Shown here: in pieces, positions 45,921 to 56,844 of the stretch
How positions within the stretch are numbered: the stretch's first letter is position 1
How the letters are laid out: every line of letters starts with the position of its first letter
Origin: Gerris lacustris
Taxonomy: Eukaryota; Arthropoda; Insecta; Hemiptera; Gerridae
DNA: 64,000 nucleotides
Direction: 5' to 3'
NCBI GenBank assembly: GCA_951217055.1
Contig: OX578276.1
Coordinates: forward strand, 29,535,505-29,599,504
Notes under the pieces: model-generated
What the model was told of the DNA's origin: nothing
The model's input: the letters and a program-made list of their open reading frames with translations, nothing else
Database searches by the model: none
Made by a program: the position numbers and the translations under genes

Positions 45921-46165
45921 ATAAGACCACTAATTATAGATACGTTTTTTCCAATGAAATGTTGCGGAACCCAACGCTTTGAAGTCGTTGCAGGAAATAA
46001 TTGACAATCAGTTGCTATTGATAGACTCTTATCATGAGCAACTTACCTCAAAATGATTCCTGAAATGGCTTCGAAACTTTGGATTGACAATACCTCTGAC
46101 GCGGTATTCTCAGGGACTTCTTAAATTCTAAATTCTTCTGAAGAATTTGTTTCTCACTAATTCTC
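45921..46165. other. No recognisable feature
   Basis: Noncoding spacer before the LINE remnant. Confidence 0.4.
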
Positions 46166-46166
46166 T

Positions 46167-46740
46167 TTAGAGTAAGGCATACCTACTTACATATACTTCC
46201 TTCCTTTGTCCTTGCCCCTTCAAGGACCAAGAACTTACAACGACCTTCTTGGTCTCTATCAGAAGTCCGAGGTGACTATCCTCCAGACTTTGTCCATGCC
46301 GCCTAAGATCATTTTCCATATCATTTAGCCTAAGGTGAAGCTCATCAGGTGAGCATTTAGCTCTTCCTTTTCCTTTTTCTGATCCTTGTCGATCGTATAA
46401 CATCCTTTTGGTGATCTCGCTCAGGTGGAATCCTTTGGACATTTCCATACTTTCCTTTTCATAACGGCAACTATGTCTGGTTGATTGAACATCATCCTTA
46501 TCTTCGCATTTTCCTGATCCTCTTTTGATCTCTTAAGAAGTGGGCTCGACCACAGATCTTTCTAAGAATCTTTCGTTCCCTCACTGCTAATAGCTTCTCA
46601 TGTTGAACTGTTAGTAACCATATATCACTTCCATATGTGACAACCGGTCTTAATATTGTTGTGTGCATTTTCTCCTTGGGCTTCTTTGACCTATGAAGCG
46701 AAGCACCTTTTGAACTGCGTTGAAGCAGTGGTTACCTGCT
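46167..46740 (-). pseudogene. LINE reverse-transcriptase C-terminal remnant (RTE/CR1 type)
   Basis: On the minus strand, 46671 to about 46540 reads MHTTILRPVVTYGSDIWLLT and then ERKILRKICGR. This is the conserved region downstream of the catalytic palm in RTE- and CR1-type LINE reverse transcriptases (x-L-I-R-P-V-x-T-Y-G-S-E-x-W, E-R-K-I-L-R-K-I). A second frame, 46448-46167, continues with LNDMENDLRRHGQSLE, matching the usual C-terminal D-D-x-E-x-D-L-x-R-x-G segment. The two parts are separated by stops and a frameshift. No FADD-type catalytic motif remains, so the copy is dead and 5'-truncated. Confidence 0.75.
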
Positions 46741-48551
46741 GCTATCCAAGCTCATATCATCGCCCCTTTGTCATTATCCTTATACGAGTAATATATGAAT
46801 AATCAAGCTAAAATAATTAATTTCATAATGTCAGTGTTTTGACAGTTAGTTATCATATCATATATGAGGATGTCTATTTTTCTCCCCATCAATTTTTAAT
46901 ACCTGCGATCATTGCGCTGATTAAGTATTTTGAGTATTCGTCATTTCACTTCATTTACTTAAGCTACTCTTTGCTAAATGGTTATTAAAATAATCAATAT
47001 ATGTATTTTAGCTTTGGTGATCATTGTAGTATTGTCTTTATGGAATTACAGACAAAACTTTGTTCATTGTTTTGTTGTGAGTTAATACCGTGATCCTCAG
47101 CTGTTCTAAATTTCCTTTTAGTAAAAGGGGATTCTACATCCTTCGATACATTGTCTCTCCAAGAATAAATCATTTTTAGATTGATTGCTCTATTGACTTA
47201 AGCTCAAAACCCACTCACTATACTTAGAACGTTACTAATACACTTTATGTAAATTACTCACTTAAGAATTCAATAATTCGTTCCTTGTTAATAAATTATT
47301 AAAACCGTTAATCTTTTAGATAGATTGAGATCAAGATGCGCTAAAAAGGAAACTCATCGTTGATATTAAACTCAAATTTGTTGTTGTTGTTTTTTAAGTG
47401 CGTGAGTAAATCTATAGGTTACAAAAAAAGGGGGAAAATGTTGCCTCGTGTTAGATTTAAAAGATACAAAGGAATCTTCGTATCCTTAAAAAGAAGGAAG
47501 GAAGGTCCTTTCGTCCTTGACTCTCCTCAGGTACAAGAAGGAATTATAGGTAACCCGAAAAAAAGGCTTGATCGAAACAAACTTTTTTTTTTTTCTTTTC
47601 CTACTTTTTTAAAGAGGCTTCATCACGATCTTCATCCAAGCCCCAGGCAGACTTACCAACTGAAAACAGTCAAAACAAATCACTAGGACCGGTCAGACGG
47701 TCAACATGAGTCAAAGACCCGTTCCTTTAACAACAACCACCATGGGGAGAAAGAGAGGAAAAAAAAAAAAAAAAAAAAAAAAAAACAGGAATAAAACTCA
47801 TAAATTTTAAAGCTCCGCAAATCCTTACGCCACGCGTGTAAACATGATACTTTTCTTCCTTTTTTAAAAAAATAAAAAAAAATAAATAAAACACAAATTT
47901 ACACTTTCAATAAATTTTTTAAGCTTCTTTTCTCTCTTTCAAAAAAAAAGTTACAGAAGTTCTTTTCCTTCCTTCGTCAAATTCAAAGCTGGTTTTATAC
48001 TGATAAAATAATGTGGGATTTAACTTTAAAAAAATAAATATCAGACTAGGTAATCTCAAGACTTATAGATCTATAAATAGTTCGATATTATTTAAACTAT
48101 TTAAATATCAAAGATATATTTATACAAATATGCATCTACACAATGTATAAGTTGTGAAAACCCCATAAAGTATATTCTTTAAAGCTCCAATATAAATATT
48201 TCTATTATACATTTTTTTTTTTTAATTTTTACTTTAATACTACAAAAGTCGTTCGATTTTTTTATTTCTCTTGTTTATTGACAATACTTATTCATGTACG
48301 TTATATGTACATGTATTTAAAAAAAGTGCTATAAATTGTTACTTTTTCATATTTTAAAATAGGCTAATGCCAGATAAATGAAAATAATAAAGGATTATTC
48401 CATTTAAAAAAATAACATTAGTGTCATGTAAGTATATAAAAACGTCTTGGGTAAAAAGTTGTGATCAATAGGTTTTTCCAATTCTTCCCCTGTCTGTGTA
48501 AGTTCTTGTAGGTCTGATACATCCAGTACAAGTTAATGATGTTGTTTGTCT
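46741..48551. other. No recognisable gene; homopolymer tracts
   Basis: An A27 run lies at 47759-47785. Segment 47440-47750 is purine-rich and less AT-rich but shows no known protein. The remainder is AT-rich noncoding DNA. Confidence 0.4.
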
Positions 48552-48569
48552 CCCCCCCCCCCCCCCCCC
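48552..48569. repeat. C18 homopolymer
   Basis: Uninterrupted run of C. Confidence 0.9.
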
Positions 48570-48661
48570 TCAACCCCATTATTCTGTGTCTCACACAAAC
48601 TCAAACAATTTCTTTCCCTATGTACTCTACTCGTGTAAATTTAATACAATTTTCTGGTAGA

Positions 48662-48718
48662 AAGTCTAGATACTCTCAAAGAAACAAAATTGAAAAAAAT
48701 ATAAGGTAATGAAAAAAT
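48662..48718 (+). repeat. 57-bp block, second copy
   Basis: Identical to 23141-23197. The homology ends abruptly at ATGAAAAAAT on the right and within a few bases on the left. Confidence 0.95.
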
Positions 48719-49095
48719 CAAGTTGTATACGACACTTTCTAGGTAACACTAGTTTTATTTTATTTTTTTACTTTTTTCAATACGTGGTTTTCTTATCAGC
48801 CTCGAGAATGGCAAAGAACCAGATATTTTCGGATTTTTTAAAATGTTTTCCCTTTTTTTTACAAAGATCTACCTATATATTAATTGAAAAGTTCTAGGAT
48901 TGCTAGAAGTGCCTTAGAATTTTGATGAGTTAGTCAGTCAGTGAGTGTCGAAATAACAAAACTTTAGGCTCATATATCTTATGAACTAATATGGGGGAGT
49001 ACAAACGTGAAATTTTTATTTCTGGTTAAGTTTGTAATGAACTATGTAAATTTTAAAATTAATTTTATATAAAATCTAATTATTTATCTTTAATA
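48719..49095. other. No recognisable feature
   Basis: AT-rich noncoding DNA. Confidence 0.4.
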
Positions 49096-49099
49096 GGAT

Positions 49100-49325
49100 A
49101 ATGTAGGGTGGTCAAATGTGGTCAAAGGATGGATACGTCTGTACTCAACTTGCCGAAGGCGCTATAGTGCCCAAGATTTCTATTTGACCGGGTTTTTTCA
49201 ATTTACCCACCTAAAATAAAATAAAAATAAACTGGTCAAGTGTGTGCTAGTCAGCACACAGCCAGGGTCCGTAGGCATTACAACCCCACAGGGCCCGTGG
49301 GGACTACAACCCGAAAGAAAAAAAA
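49100..49325 (+). repeat. Arthropod-type dispersed repeat with short hairpin
   Basis: GTGTGCT-AGTC-AGCACAC (49242-49259) forms a 7-bp hairpin, followed by AGGGTCCGTAGGCATTAC and a GC-rich GGGCCCGTGGGGAC segment. The layout resembles the widespread insect repeat with a GTGCGAGTCGGACTCGCGCAC hairpin and a following GGGTTCCGTACC. That link is from memory and needs a database search. Confidence 0.45.
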
Positions 49326-50353
49326 ACTATATATAATAATAATATTCTATATACTTTTGCTTAGTATACAAACTAACATTCGCTATGTAATGAAAATAAT
49401 GTATATTTATTAAAATACTAAAAAAGTTAATATTTTGTCTAAATCACTACTCTTAAGGTATGAATCTATTAAAGTAATTGAGATATTTCAGATCTTCTTA
49501 CAGAGATAAAATCATGAAATATAATAAACTAGACAATATATAAACGGTTTTGGCTCTAAACCAAGTTTTATCTAACTGAACAACTAATGCAGCGGAAGAC
49601 AGGCAAATTAAATTAAAGTTTTTTTCATAATCAATTAGAGTCACTACCTATAGATTTTATAAAATATGTTCGACCTTTAAACTAAAATAAAAAAAATAAA
49701 TTTAAAATACAAGAGAATTTTTTATCAGCATTCGATCGTTAATTATTTTAATTCACTATTTCATTTTTACACTAAACAATTTATGAGTGTCTTCTTAAGA
49801 ATAAATATCATTTTAAAATAAGTTAACAAGATAAAAACAATTTTAAAAAAAAATAAAATGTATTAAAGTTGTTACATACTTCTCGTTTTGTCTTTACAAA
49901 TTATTATGACCTTTTTACATATTATATTTATATACAATTGTTCAATTACATGTAAAAATGACTATGCATTATAAGAAATAAAATTCTTCTGAAATAAATT
50001 AGTAGCTTTTTTTCTTTTAACTTTTTATTGACTTAAGACTTTTTATTAACTTAAAATTAAAAGTAAATTTCGTTTAACAAAACATAATTAGAAGAATTAA
50101 AGTAAATTTATTTAAAAAAAAAGAAAAAAAAGTAAGTTGGGTTTTTATAGAAATTAAAAATAAATATATGTTTAATAAATCATAAATTTAACACGAAAAA
50201 AATGACAATTTGTCGAAAGCTAACTACTTTCAAAAATCATATTACAACTTCTTTTTTTTCTTCGATTTCAAGGAATTATAATCTGTAGAAATTTTATTTT
50301 TTTCGGATATTTTGGTTTTACTAAATCCTTTTTATCCTTTATGTTGATACGAG

Positions 50354-50357
<4 letters not shown>
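49326..50357. other. No recognisable feature
   Basis: Very AT-rich noncoding DNA. Confidence 0.45.

Positions 50358-50447
<90 letters not shown>
50358..50447. repeat. (TA)n microsatellite 7
   Basis: About 90 bp of alternating A and T. Confidence 0.97.
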
Positions 50448-50449
<2 letters not shown>

Positions 50450-50849
50450 AGGTAAGAAAATGTGTCGAGTCAGTTAAATGGGGAAATAATAAATTATAAA
50501 AAGTAAAATGAAGATACATGTTACTTTCCCGCTTCTGAGTAATAAATATTTGTAAATATTTCCATTGACATCAAAGGTCAAATAAGACGAATATCTTTCG
50601 ACAAATTTTTAAGTTAAGTTAAAAAAAAAAGAAGCTTTTTAAACAGAAGATGACAAAAAATATGTTTATTTCAGAAAAAGAAAATATTTGTGTTTATTTT
50701 CTCTTAGAAATCCATGGATAAATTTTGTAAATTTAATTTTAAATTTCAGCATCATGTTTATCAAAATTAATTGTGAGGAAGAGTTCATTGTTAGGCTCTG
50801 GTCGAGAAAGCTTTGATAGTGTAGCTTAAGTAAATCCTTCAGAAAAAAA
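50448..50849. other. No recognisable feature
   Basis: AT-rich noncoding DNA. Confidence 0.4.
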
Positions 50850-50961
50850 GTTATGCTTTAACTTAAAAAATTATGATTTAACTTAAAAAGTTATGCTTTA
50901 ACTTAAAAAGTTGTGCTTTAACTTAAAAAGTTATGCTTTAACTTAAAAAGTTATGCTTTAA
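50850..50961. repeat. 20-bp minisatellite
   Basis: Six units of GTTATGCTTTAACTTAAAAA in exact 20-bp register, with three base changes in all. The last unit is cut by a MITE fragment. Confidence 0.93.
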
Positions 50962-50962
50962 C

Positions 50963-51016
50963 AAGTCATTTATATTCTAAAAAAAACATAGGGGAGTAAC
51001 AAACTAAAGAAGTACC
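50963..51016 (+). mobile_element. Two-hairpin MITE, family D, 3' fragment D5
   Basis: AAGTCATTTATATTCTAAAA followed by CATAGGGGAGTAACAAACTA and AAGAAGTAC reproduces the last 54 bp of copy D4. The rest of the element is absent and the fragment abuts the 20-bp minisatellite. Confidence 0.8.
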
Positions 51017-51039
51017 CTTAGTTTTATTATAATACTTCC

Positions 51040-51582
51040 TTAAATTACTTAATTACAGGTTACATAGATACTTTAATTTACTACGACACTATAATATATA
51101 GCTTACGTAGATACTATTGCTTACCTGCTTACCTTGATAATATAAAGCTTTCTTTAATAAAATTGCTCAATTAGAAAATACAGCTTACTTAGACACTATA
51201 ACTAACATAGATAAAACTGCTTTCTTTTGATAATACAGCAGGTACAGATACTAACTCTTCTTTAGATACTGTATGTACTGTCTCAGATAGGACATCGTAA
51301 TAGCCTAATGGTTATCATGAAGTTCGAAAATTCTAAACTCACTCTTTTCTGGTTATTGTTCGAATCCCAGAAAGGTTAGTCATATTTTACACTGATGACT
51401 TACGTCAAGTAGATGTGTCTTGCTAGCTTACTTACCCCCTAAAACTTTCTTAGAAACTACGGCTTTCTTTAATAACCCGGCTAGAGACAATAAAATTTCC
51501 TTAGATGTTGAAGCAACTTGCGACATGTTGAGACTAATTATTCATAGATACTAATGCTCTTTGGGATATTGTAGGTTTATTA
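51040..51582. repeat. Decayed flank of the 18-bp satellite
   Basis: Words such as TAGATACTATTGCTTAC, ACAGCTTACTTAGACACTAT and TTTAGATACTG recur at multiples near 18 bp. This appears to be an old, diverged part of the array that is regular from 51583. Confidence 0.6.
51297..51370 (+). repeat. tRNA-derived SINE-like box pair
   Basis: ATAGCCTAATGGTTATCA at 51300-51317 (A box) and TGTTCGAATCCC at 51357-51368 (B box), about 57 bp apart. The sequence sits within the decayed satellite. Stem pairing for a tRNA is not evident. Confidence 0.45.
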
Positions 51583-51834
51583 GATACTATAGCTTACTTA
51601 GATGCTGCATCTCATTTAGATGATGCAGCTCATTTAGATGATGCAGCTCATTAAGATGATGCAGCTCATTTAGACGCTGCATCTCATTTAGATGATGCAG
51701 CTCATTAAGATGATGCAGCTCATTAAGATGATGCAGCTCATTTAGATGATGCAGCTCATTAAGATGATGCAGCTCATTTAGATGCTGCATCTCATTTATA
51801 TGATGCAGCTCATTTAGATGCTGCAGCTTACTTA
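51583..51834. repeat. 18-bp satellite, 14 units in perfect register
   Basis: Unit GATGATGCAGCTCATTTA or GATGATGCAGCTCATTAA, with GATGCTGCATCTCATTTA variants. All 14 units keep exact 18-bp spacing, and the first and last are transitional (GATACTATAGCTTACTTA, GATGCTGCAGCTTACTTA). Because 18 is divisible by 3, the minus strand is open as a six-residue HLNELH repeat, but no start or flanking coding sequence supports a gene. Confidence 0.95.
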
Positions 51835-52320
51835 GATCCTATTATTTTTTTTTAATAATACAGATTGCATAGATACTACATTTTTCTTACTCGCTAAATC
51901 TTACTGCACCTGACTTAAATCCTAGTTTCCTATAGGGTATTATAGATATATCTGTACCTATTGTAGATAGTTTGAAATTTAATTAAAGTTAATATTTTGC
52001 AGTAGCATTCTACACCTTAATAAATTAAGGTATTTAGTAAGATTTAAAAGGTCAAATTTCGTCTCATATTTTTTTCACTCAAAAAACACATTGCAGCTAT
52101 ACCTACTGTCTTACCAAATATTATTATTATTTCGATGATTTAGTTGACATTTACTCTAGTATTTTCAAAAATAAAAATTAAATACATTAGGTACTGACAA
52201 TGTGTATAAAGATATTTATAAAAATTCGAACGAGGTTGAAGAAGAAAACACTTTAAAATATATGAATCAAAACATGCTTTCCCACGCCTCTTAACCTAAA
52301 AAACATTTTTATTTCTATAC
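51835..52320. other. No recognisable feature
   Basis: AT-rich noncoding DNA; weak traces of the 18-bp satellite until about 51960. Confidence 0.4.
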
Positions 52321-52330
52321 GTAAACTTGC

Positions 52331-52356
52331 GTCACGTGATGTGATAATGACATCAT
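52331..52356 (+). promoter_or_regulatory. E-box and CRE-like pair
   Basis: GTCACGTGAT (52331-52340) contains a perfect CACGTG E-box of the type bound by bHLH-ZIP factors. ATGACATCAT (52347-52356) resembles a bZIP site. There is no gene nearby to give them a role, so function is doubtful. Confidence 0.2.
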
Positions 52357-52775
52357 AATAGTGTACTTGGCCCACTTTTTGTTTGTAAAATACAGTAAAT
52401 GTTTGTGTGTTACGACTTTCGTCAGCTGTTTAATGCGTAAGATTGTATGAATGAAAGCATCTAAAGCTAAAGAGTTAACATGATTTACCTTACTTTGAAT
52501 GATTTCTATTGCTCTAAAAGTAATTTGTGGTTTTTTTATTTTTTTTATTCACACAAAATTATTACAGTTCTGAGTTTCTGAAAAATTATCGATTTATTTA
52601 AAGATGAGAATTATTGTAAACATTATATTACATTACTCAAAGTGTTGACATCTCATTTTGAAATGGAATTTCTCTTAAGAATTTTATTTTTTAAAGTTTT
52701 TTTTTATGATCATTCTTTTAAGTATGAACGCAATTTGATTGTAATAATAAAATCTATTCTATATCATTTATTATT
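52357..52775. other. No recognisable feature
   Basis: AT-rich noncoding DNA. Confidence 0.4.
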
Positions 52776-52777
52776 TT

Positions 52778-52905
52778 TACTTTCTCATGTAAATAGAAAG
52801 TATTGTGAAAGCGATCAAATTCAATTTTGAGCTTTTGACTCATTTAACTATCCAAAAAATGGTTTTTAATAAATGTCTGTCTTTAGTGTCTTACAAATTA
52901 TATTA
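52778..52905 (+). repeat. Dispersed repeat family B, copy 3 (5' part)
   Basis: TTTCTCATGTAAATAGAAAG, then TATTGTGAAAGCGATCAAAT and AAATGTCTGTCTTTAGTGTC follow the first 110 bp of the copy at 4495. Confidence 0.65.
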
Positions 52906-53034
52906 TGTAGTCAAAAAATATAAAATATTTAATTTATGTTCTTTTATTTGTTACAGGTGAGTTCTTTTACCTCAAGGTTGTTCTCTTAAGTCACGTGAGT
53001 TAATTAATCATTTGTACTAAATTCTTTAGTTTCC
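52906..53034. other. No recognisable feature
   Basis: Short AT-rich spacer. Confidence 0.4.
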
Positions 53035-53345
53035 GAGCTTACCGAAGGTAACGGAAGCTATGTGGTTGTTTCGAAGAACAAACTTTATTTTGTCTCCAAT
53101 TTCAAAAATTCCAAGACAGAAATCGGTTTCAGACATCAGGGAATATTTTTGGTTCCTTGTCTGTCTGTTGCTCAATTTTTGTCGGATATTAATGATGGAT
53201 TATAATTTTGATGGTAGATCATATTTAGCCCATTTTTGGTCCCATATAAGTTTCAACCTTCTGCGCCCAATTATTTCCCTACTACATGCGCACAAAAAAC
53301 ACATAAGAATTACCGAAGGTAGATTTACCGAATGTAAGCAACCAC
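53035..53345 (+). repeat. Dispersed repeat family A, copy 5
   Basis: CCAAGACAGAAATCGGTTTC, CCTTGTCTGTCTGTTGCTCA and ACATGCGCACAAAAAAC occur in the order of the copy at 24305. The part after about 53300 diverges. Confidence 0.7.
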
Positions 53346-53541
53346 CTGTTGAATACTTTATAAATATAATTAATATTAAATTAAATATTATGGGATTTTG
53401 AATACAAATATCATAGTGTCACTCTGGTTAAGAGAAAGTTTTGTTCAAATTTGAAGGATAGTTCTTTTTTCAACACAACTTTCGTTGAAGAAACAAATTT
53501 CGATGTATTTTCCAACAATAATAACTTATTTAATAATTCTA
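53346..53541. other. No recognisable feature
   Basis: AT-rich spacer. Confidence 0.4.
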
Positions 53542-54020
53542 TTTAAACTTTGAAATGACATTTATGAAACATGAATTTAAACATTTAAATGACATTCATG
53601 ACGCATGAATTTAAACATTGAAATGTCATTCATGAAACGTGAATTCTGAACATGAATTTAAACTTTGAAATGACATTTATGAAACATGAATTTAAACATT
53701 TAAATGACATTCATGACGCATGAATTTAAACATTGAAATGTCATTCATGAAACATGAATTCTGAACATGAATTTAAACTTTGAAATGACATTTATGAAAC
53801 ATGAATTTAAACATTTAAATGACTTTCATGACGCATGAATTTAAACATTGAAATGTCATTCATGAAACATGAATTCTGAACATGAATTTAAACTTTGAAA
53901 TGACATTTATGAAACATGAATTTAAACATTGAAATTATATTCATGATCACGAAACATGAATTCTGAACATGAAACATGAATTTAAACATTGAAATGACAT
54001 TCATGAAACATGAATTCTAG
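53542..54020. repeat. 115-bp higher-order satellite
   Basis: TTTAAACTTTGAAATGACAT recurs at 53542, 53657, 53772 and 53887, exactly 115 bp apart. Each unit holds three related sub-units of about 38 bp with ATTTAAACATT(G/T)AAATG(A/T)CA. The last unit is rearranged. Confidence 0.93.
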
Positions 54021-54865
54021 TCATGGATGTTTTAGATTCAGAGTGGACAAATGGATTATGTATGGATTATGTAGTATATGTGTGGATTATATATTATATT
54101 TATATATCATTTAAATAGAAATAATTGAGTGTCTGTTTATGATAAAATATAAAAATAATTAAATCTCTCTTATCTTCGTTAGTTAGAACTGCTTTTAAGA
54201 GAAGAAAAAGGAAAAATAAATCTTAAATGTTTTTTTTTTAAAAGCCATATCTCCTCCATAAAAATATAGGAAAAAGTCATAAAAATCTATTATGTTCCTC
54301 TAAGATTTTTTTATAACCCATTATTAAAAACTAAATCTCACCATTAACTGTTTTGATATTCTTTTCTATCTCGCTGATAATTTTTTTTTTTTTTTTTTTT
54401 AAAAAAAGGAGGAATGGAATTCTAAAAGTAGGTTGGAATAGGTATTCAGTTCATTTAGCAGTTTAAAATTAGCACTTGTGAAATAATGAAAAAAAATATA
54501 TATATTATGTGGTGGTAATTTTTCTTCAGAGTTTGTTATCTTAAATCTTGAACCTTTAGGATTCTTAACATATTTACGTCCTAGGTCTGTTTCTGAAGAT
54601 ATTCTGACTTGTTATGACCCTGGTCCTATTAGTTGAAGGAATTCGCAGCCGCTTTTTTAACTTTATTTTAAGTTTAGGAGGTATAGCAATCTCATCACGT
54701 AGGATGAAGCTTACCCCCATATCGACCGGTTTTTAAATTTCTCTTCAATTTAAAGTGGAATGGTTTTTGTTTGTTTTTCTAAAGCTTTATAATATCTAAG
54801 TTGAGTATTTTAGTTAAGGTTGAAGGTCGTCAATGTTCATTTCATACCTGCTTATAATTAGAGGT
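54021..54865. other. No recognisable feature
   Basis: AT-rich noncoding DNA with a T20-A6 tract near 54378. Confidence 0.4.
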
Positions 54866-54866
54866 T

Positions 54867-55169
54867 TTAAAACTGCTTCCGACCCGTTTTTCCTCTCTCT
54901 TCATTTCTTTCTTTGCTCTGATTCTTCCTTTTATACCTTCTATTCAAGTACTTGTAAAAAAAAAAATCTGTCAGACTAACTTTCTCATATAATCTCAGTC
55001 CTAAATCCCAAACTGTAAATATGAATATATTGTTATCAATACGTGTTATCAGTACGTTATCAATGCGTGTCGATCCGCTAGCTGTGATTGTAAACCCACC
55101 TTTACGAATACTCCTATAGAACCTTCCAAGTGAAGTGAGACTCCCATCCGGCACTACCATCAACTCCAA
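54867..55169 (-). other. Open frame of doubtful coding status
   Basis: The minus strand is open for about 100 codons from a TTG/ATG region at 55169 (VPDGSLTSLGRFYRSIRKGG near its start). The middle is built from a small ACACGTATTGATAAC tandem word, and the end is a Lys/Arg/Glu-rich run. No family is recognised, and the low-complexity ends favour chance. Confidence 0.15.
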
Positions 55170-55289
55170 TCATCCTTTTAAACTATAAACTCATTATGAT
55201 TAACTATTGATTTGCTTAATATTAAATATTTATATCGCTTCATTGATAAAGCCATGCGATAGTTAAAATATTATTGAATATGATCAACA

Positions 55290-55790
55290 GTTGGTTTTTT
55301 ACTTTTTTGATTTTGATTTTCGACAAAATCAGATTTATTTTCATCAATATCTCGGAAACTAGATTTTTCCCGAAAAAAGGCTTATATCGTTACATTCGTA
55401 TTTTAATGGACTACATTTTAGAATTTTTCAATCAAAATCGTCGGAACCATTTTTGAGAATTAATTTCTTTCAGTTCAGAGTTATGGGGGTAGCGGCCCTA
55501 AATTTGGAGCTAAAATTGATTTCTCGATTTCGCCTATGATTTCTTTATTTCGGGTATGATTTTTCTGAATGTAGAAGAAAAGCAGAGAATGCCAAATTTC
55601 GTCAAAATCGATTAAGTTTGGTAGATTTTAGGTCGCAGTTTTAGCTTCACGCTTCTGCACAGACGACAGACAGGCATTTTTTAATAACTACTTTTTAGGG
55701 ACGTCCAAAACGTGTAAATTCATCAAAATCTCAAAATTAGATTTTTGCGTTATCAGTTATCACAATACTTTCTATAACTATGAAAAAGTA
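55290..55790 (-). repeat. Dispersed repeat family B, longest copy 4
   Basis: The reverse complement starts TAGAAAGTATTGTGATAACT, then has TGTCTGTCGTCTGTGCAGAA, AATCGATTTTGACGAAATTT and a GATTTTGATTGAAAAATTCT block near its end. This extends the family to about 500 bp. No coding frame is convincing. Confidence 0.65.
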
Positions 55791-56842
55791 AAAAACTAAA
55801 TTGAGGCGTAAAAGGAAAGTAAATAATATCCTCTCACTCGTCTACAATCAAGATCTACACACACTGATGTATTTAGTTCGAATCTCAGAAATGTGATATT
55901 TATTTTATTCTCGACTTAGTTTCGCAGCTTCTGTACTATTATAAAGTTTATATATTTGAGCATAAAGTTTTATATTCGTTGAAGTCATCTACTATTGTTT
56001 GAATGATTATTAGCCATCTAGATGGAAAGATGTAATTTTATTTTAATAGCATGTAATATAAGATTTGTTAAGTTCGAAGCATTGTTCTGTGTAGATATTG
56101 TTTGTCACTACAGTTCCAAGTCGAAGTCCTGAAGGTAATTGCGTTCTCTACTCTATAAGGTGTTAAAAGGTGGGATTCCATTGTCTATGCAAAGATTTGA
56201 AAGAGTTCAATCACCTCAGTTTGTCTCTGTTCTCTTCCTGAACTAAGCTCTATATGTTTTACTGTCACACCTCCCTGTCAGACTGTCATTAGTCTTCATT
56301 CCAGCTCGGTGCCACTCTTTCCTTCCTCATCCTCTCTTAAACCATTTAAAACTTTAATCTCGACAACGCTTTTCCCTTAAATAGATTAAACATTTTCTAA
56401 TTTCTTTTGAAAAAACACGCGTATATAGTTTCCGGTTTTAAAAATAAAATCTAAAATCATATTATATATTATGCTTCTCATGAATATTGAGGTAAATAAC
56501 TATTCAAAGTTCTTAAGATTCCGCAGTTGGAGCCACAATGAAGATCTAGGTCTTTCGGTGGTAAATACTAGGAAGATCGTTAAGGTGTTCGTGTTCATGG
56601 TGTCAGCTTGAGTTGACAGGTAAACTAAGGTAGAAGATGTTTCTAGTATTTGGAGCGAAACGTTGGCACACAAATCTTTCGAGACGCTGTCGCCACTGGA
56701 ACTTCATTAAACATTAATATTAAATATTGATGATATTAGTCAATTATTCCTTGTAGTTTTCATTTCTTGATTTGTTAAATAATATGCGTTTGTTGTCGCG
56801 GGACACCCGGCAAGAACGAAGTTCCCTACGCTTTTCATTAAA
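55791..56842. other. No recognised gene
   Basis: Mixed noncoding DNA. GTTCGAATCTC at about 55879-55889 is B-box-like without an A box. Positions 56520-56720 are less AT-rich and contain GAGCGAAACGTTGGC, a word reminiscent of Penelope-like element ends; no frame supports that. Confidence 0.35.
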
Positions 56843-56844
56843 TA

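Noticed and set aside
51587..51790. Protein with a HLNELH six-residue repeat
   Set aside because: The frame exists only because the 18-bp satellite unit is a multiple of three; there is no coding sequence on either side.
56520..56720. Penelope-like element end suggested by GAGCGAAACGTTGGC
   Set aside because: Only one short word fits; no reverse transcriptase, GIY-YIG domain or second repeat end is present.
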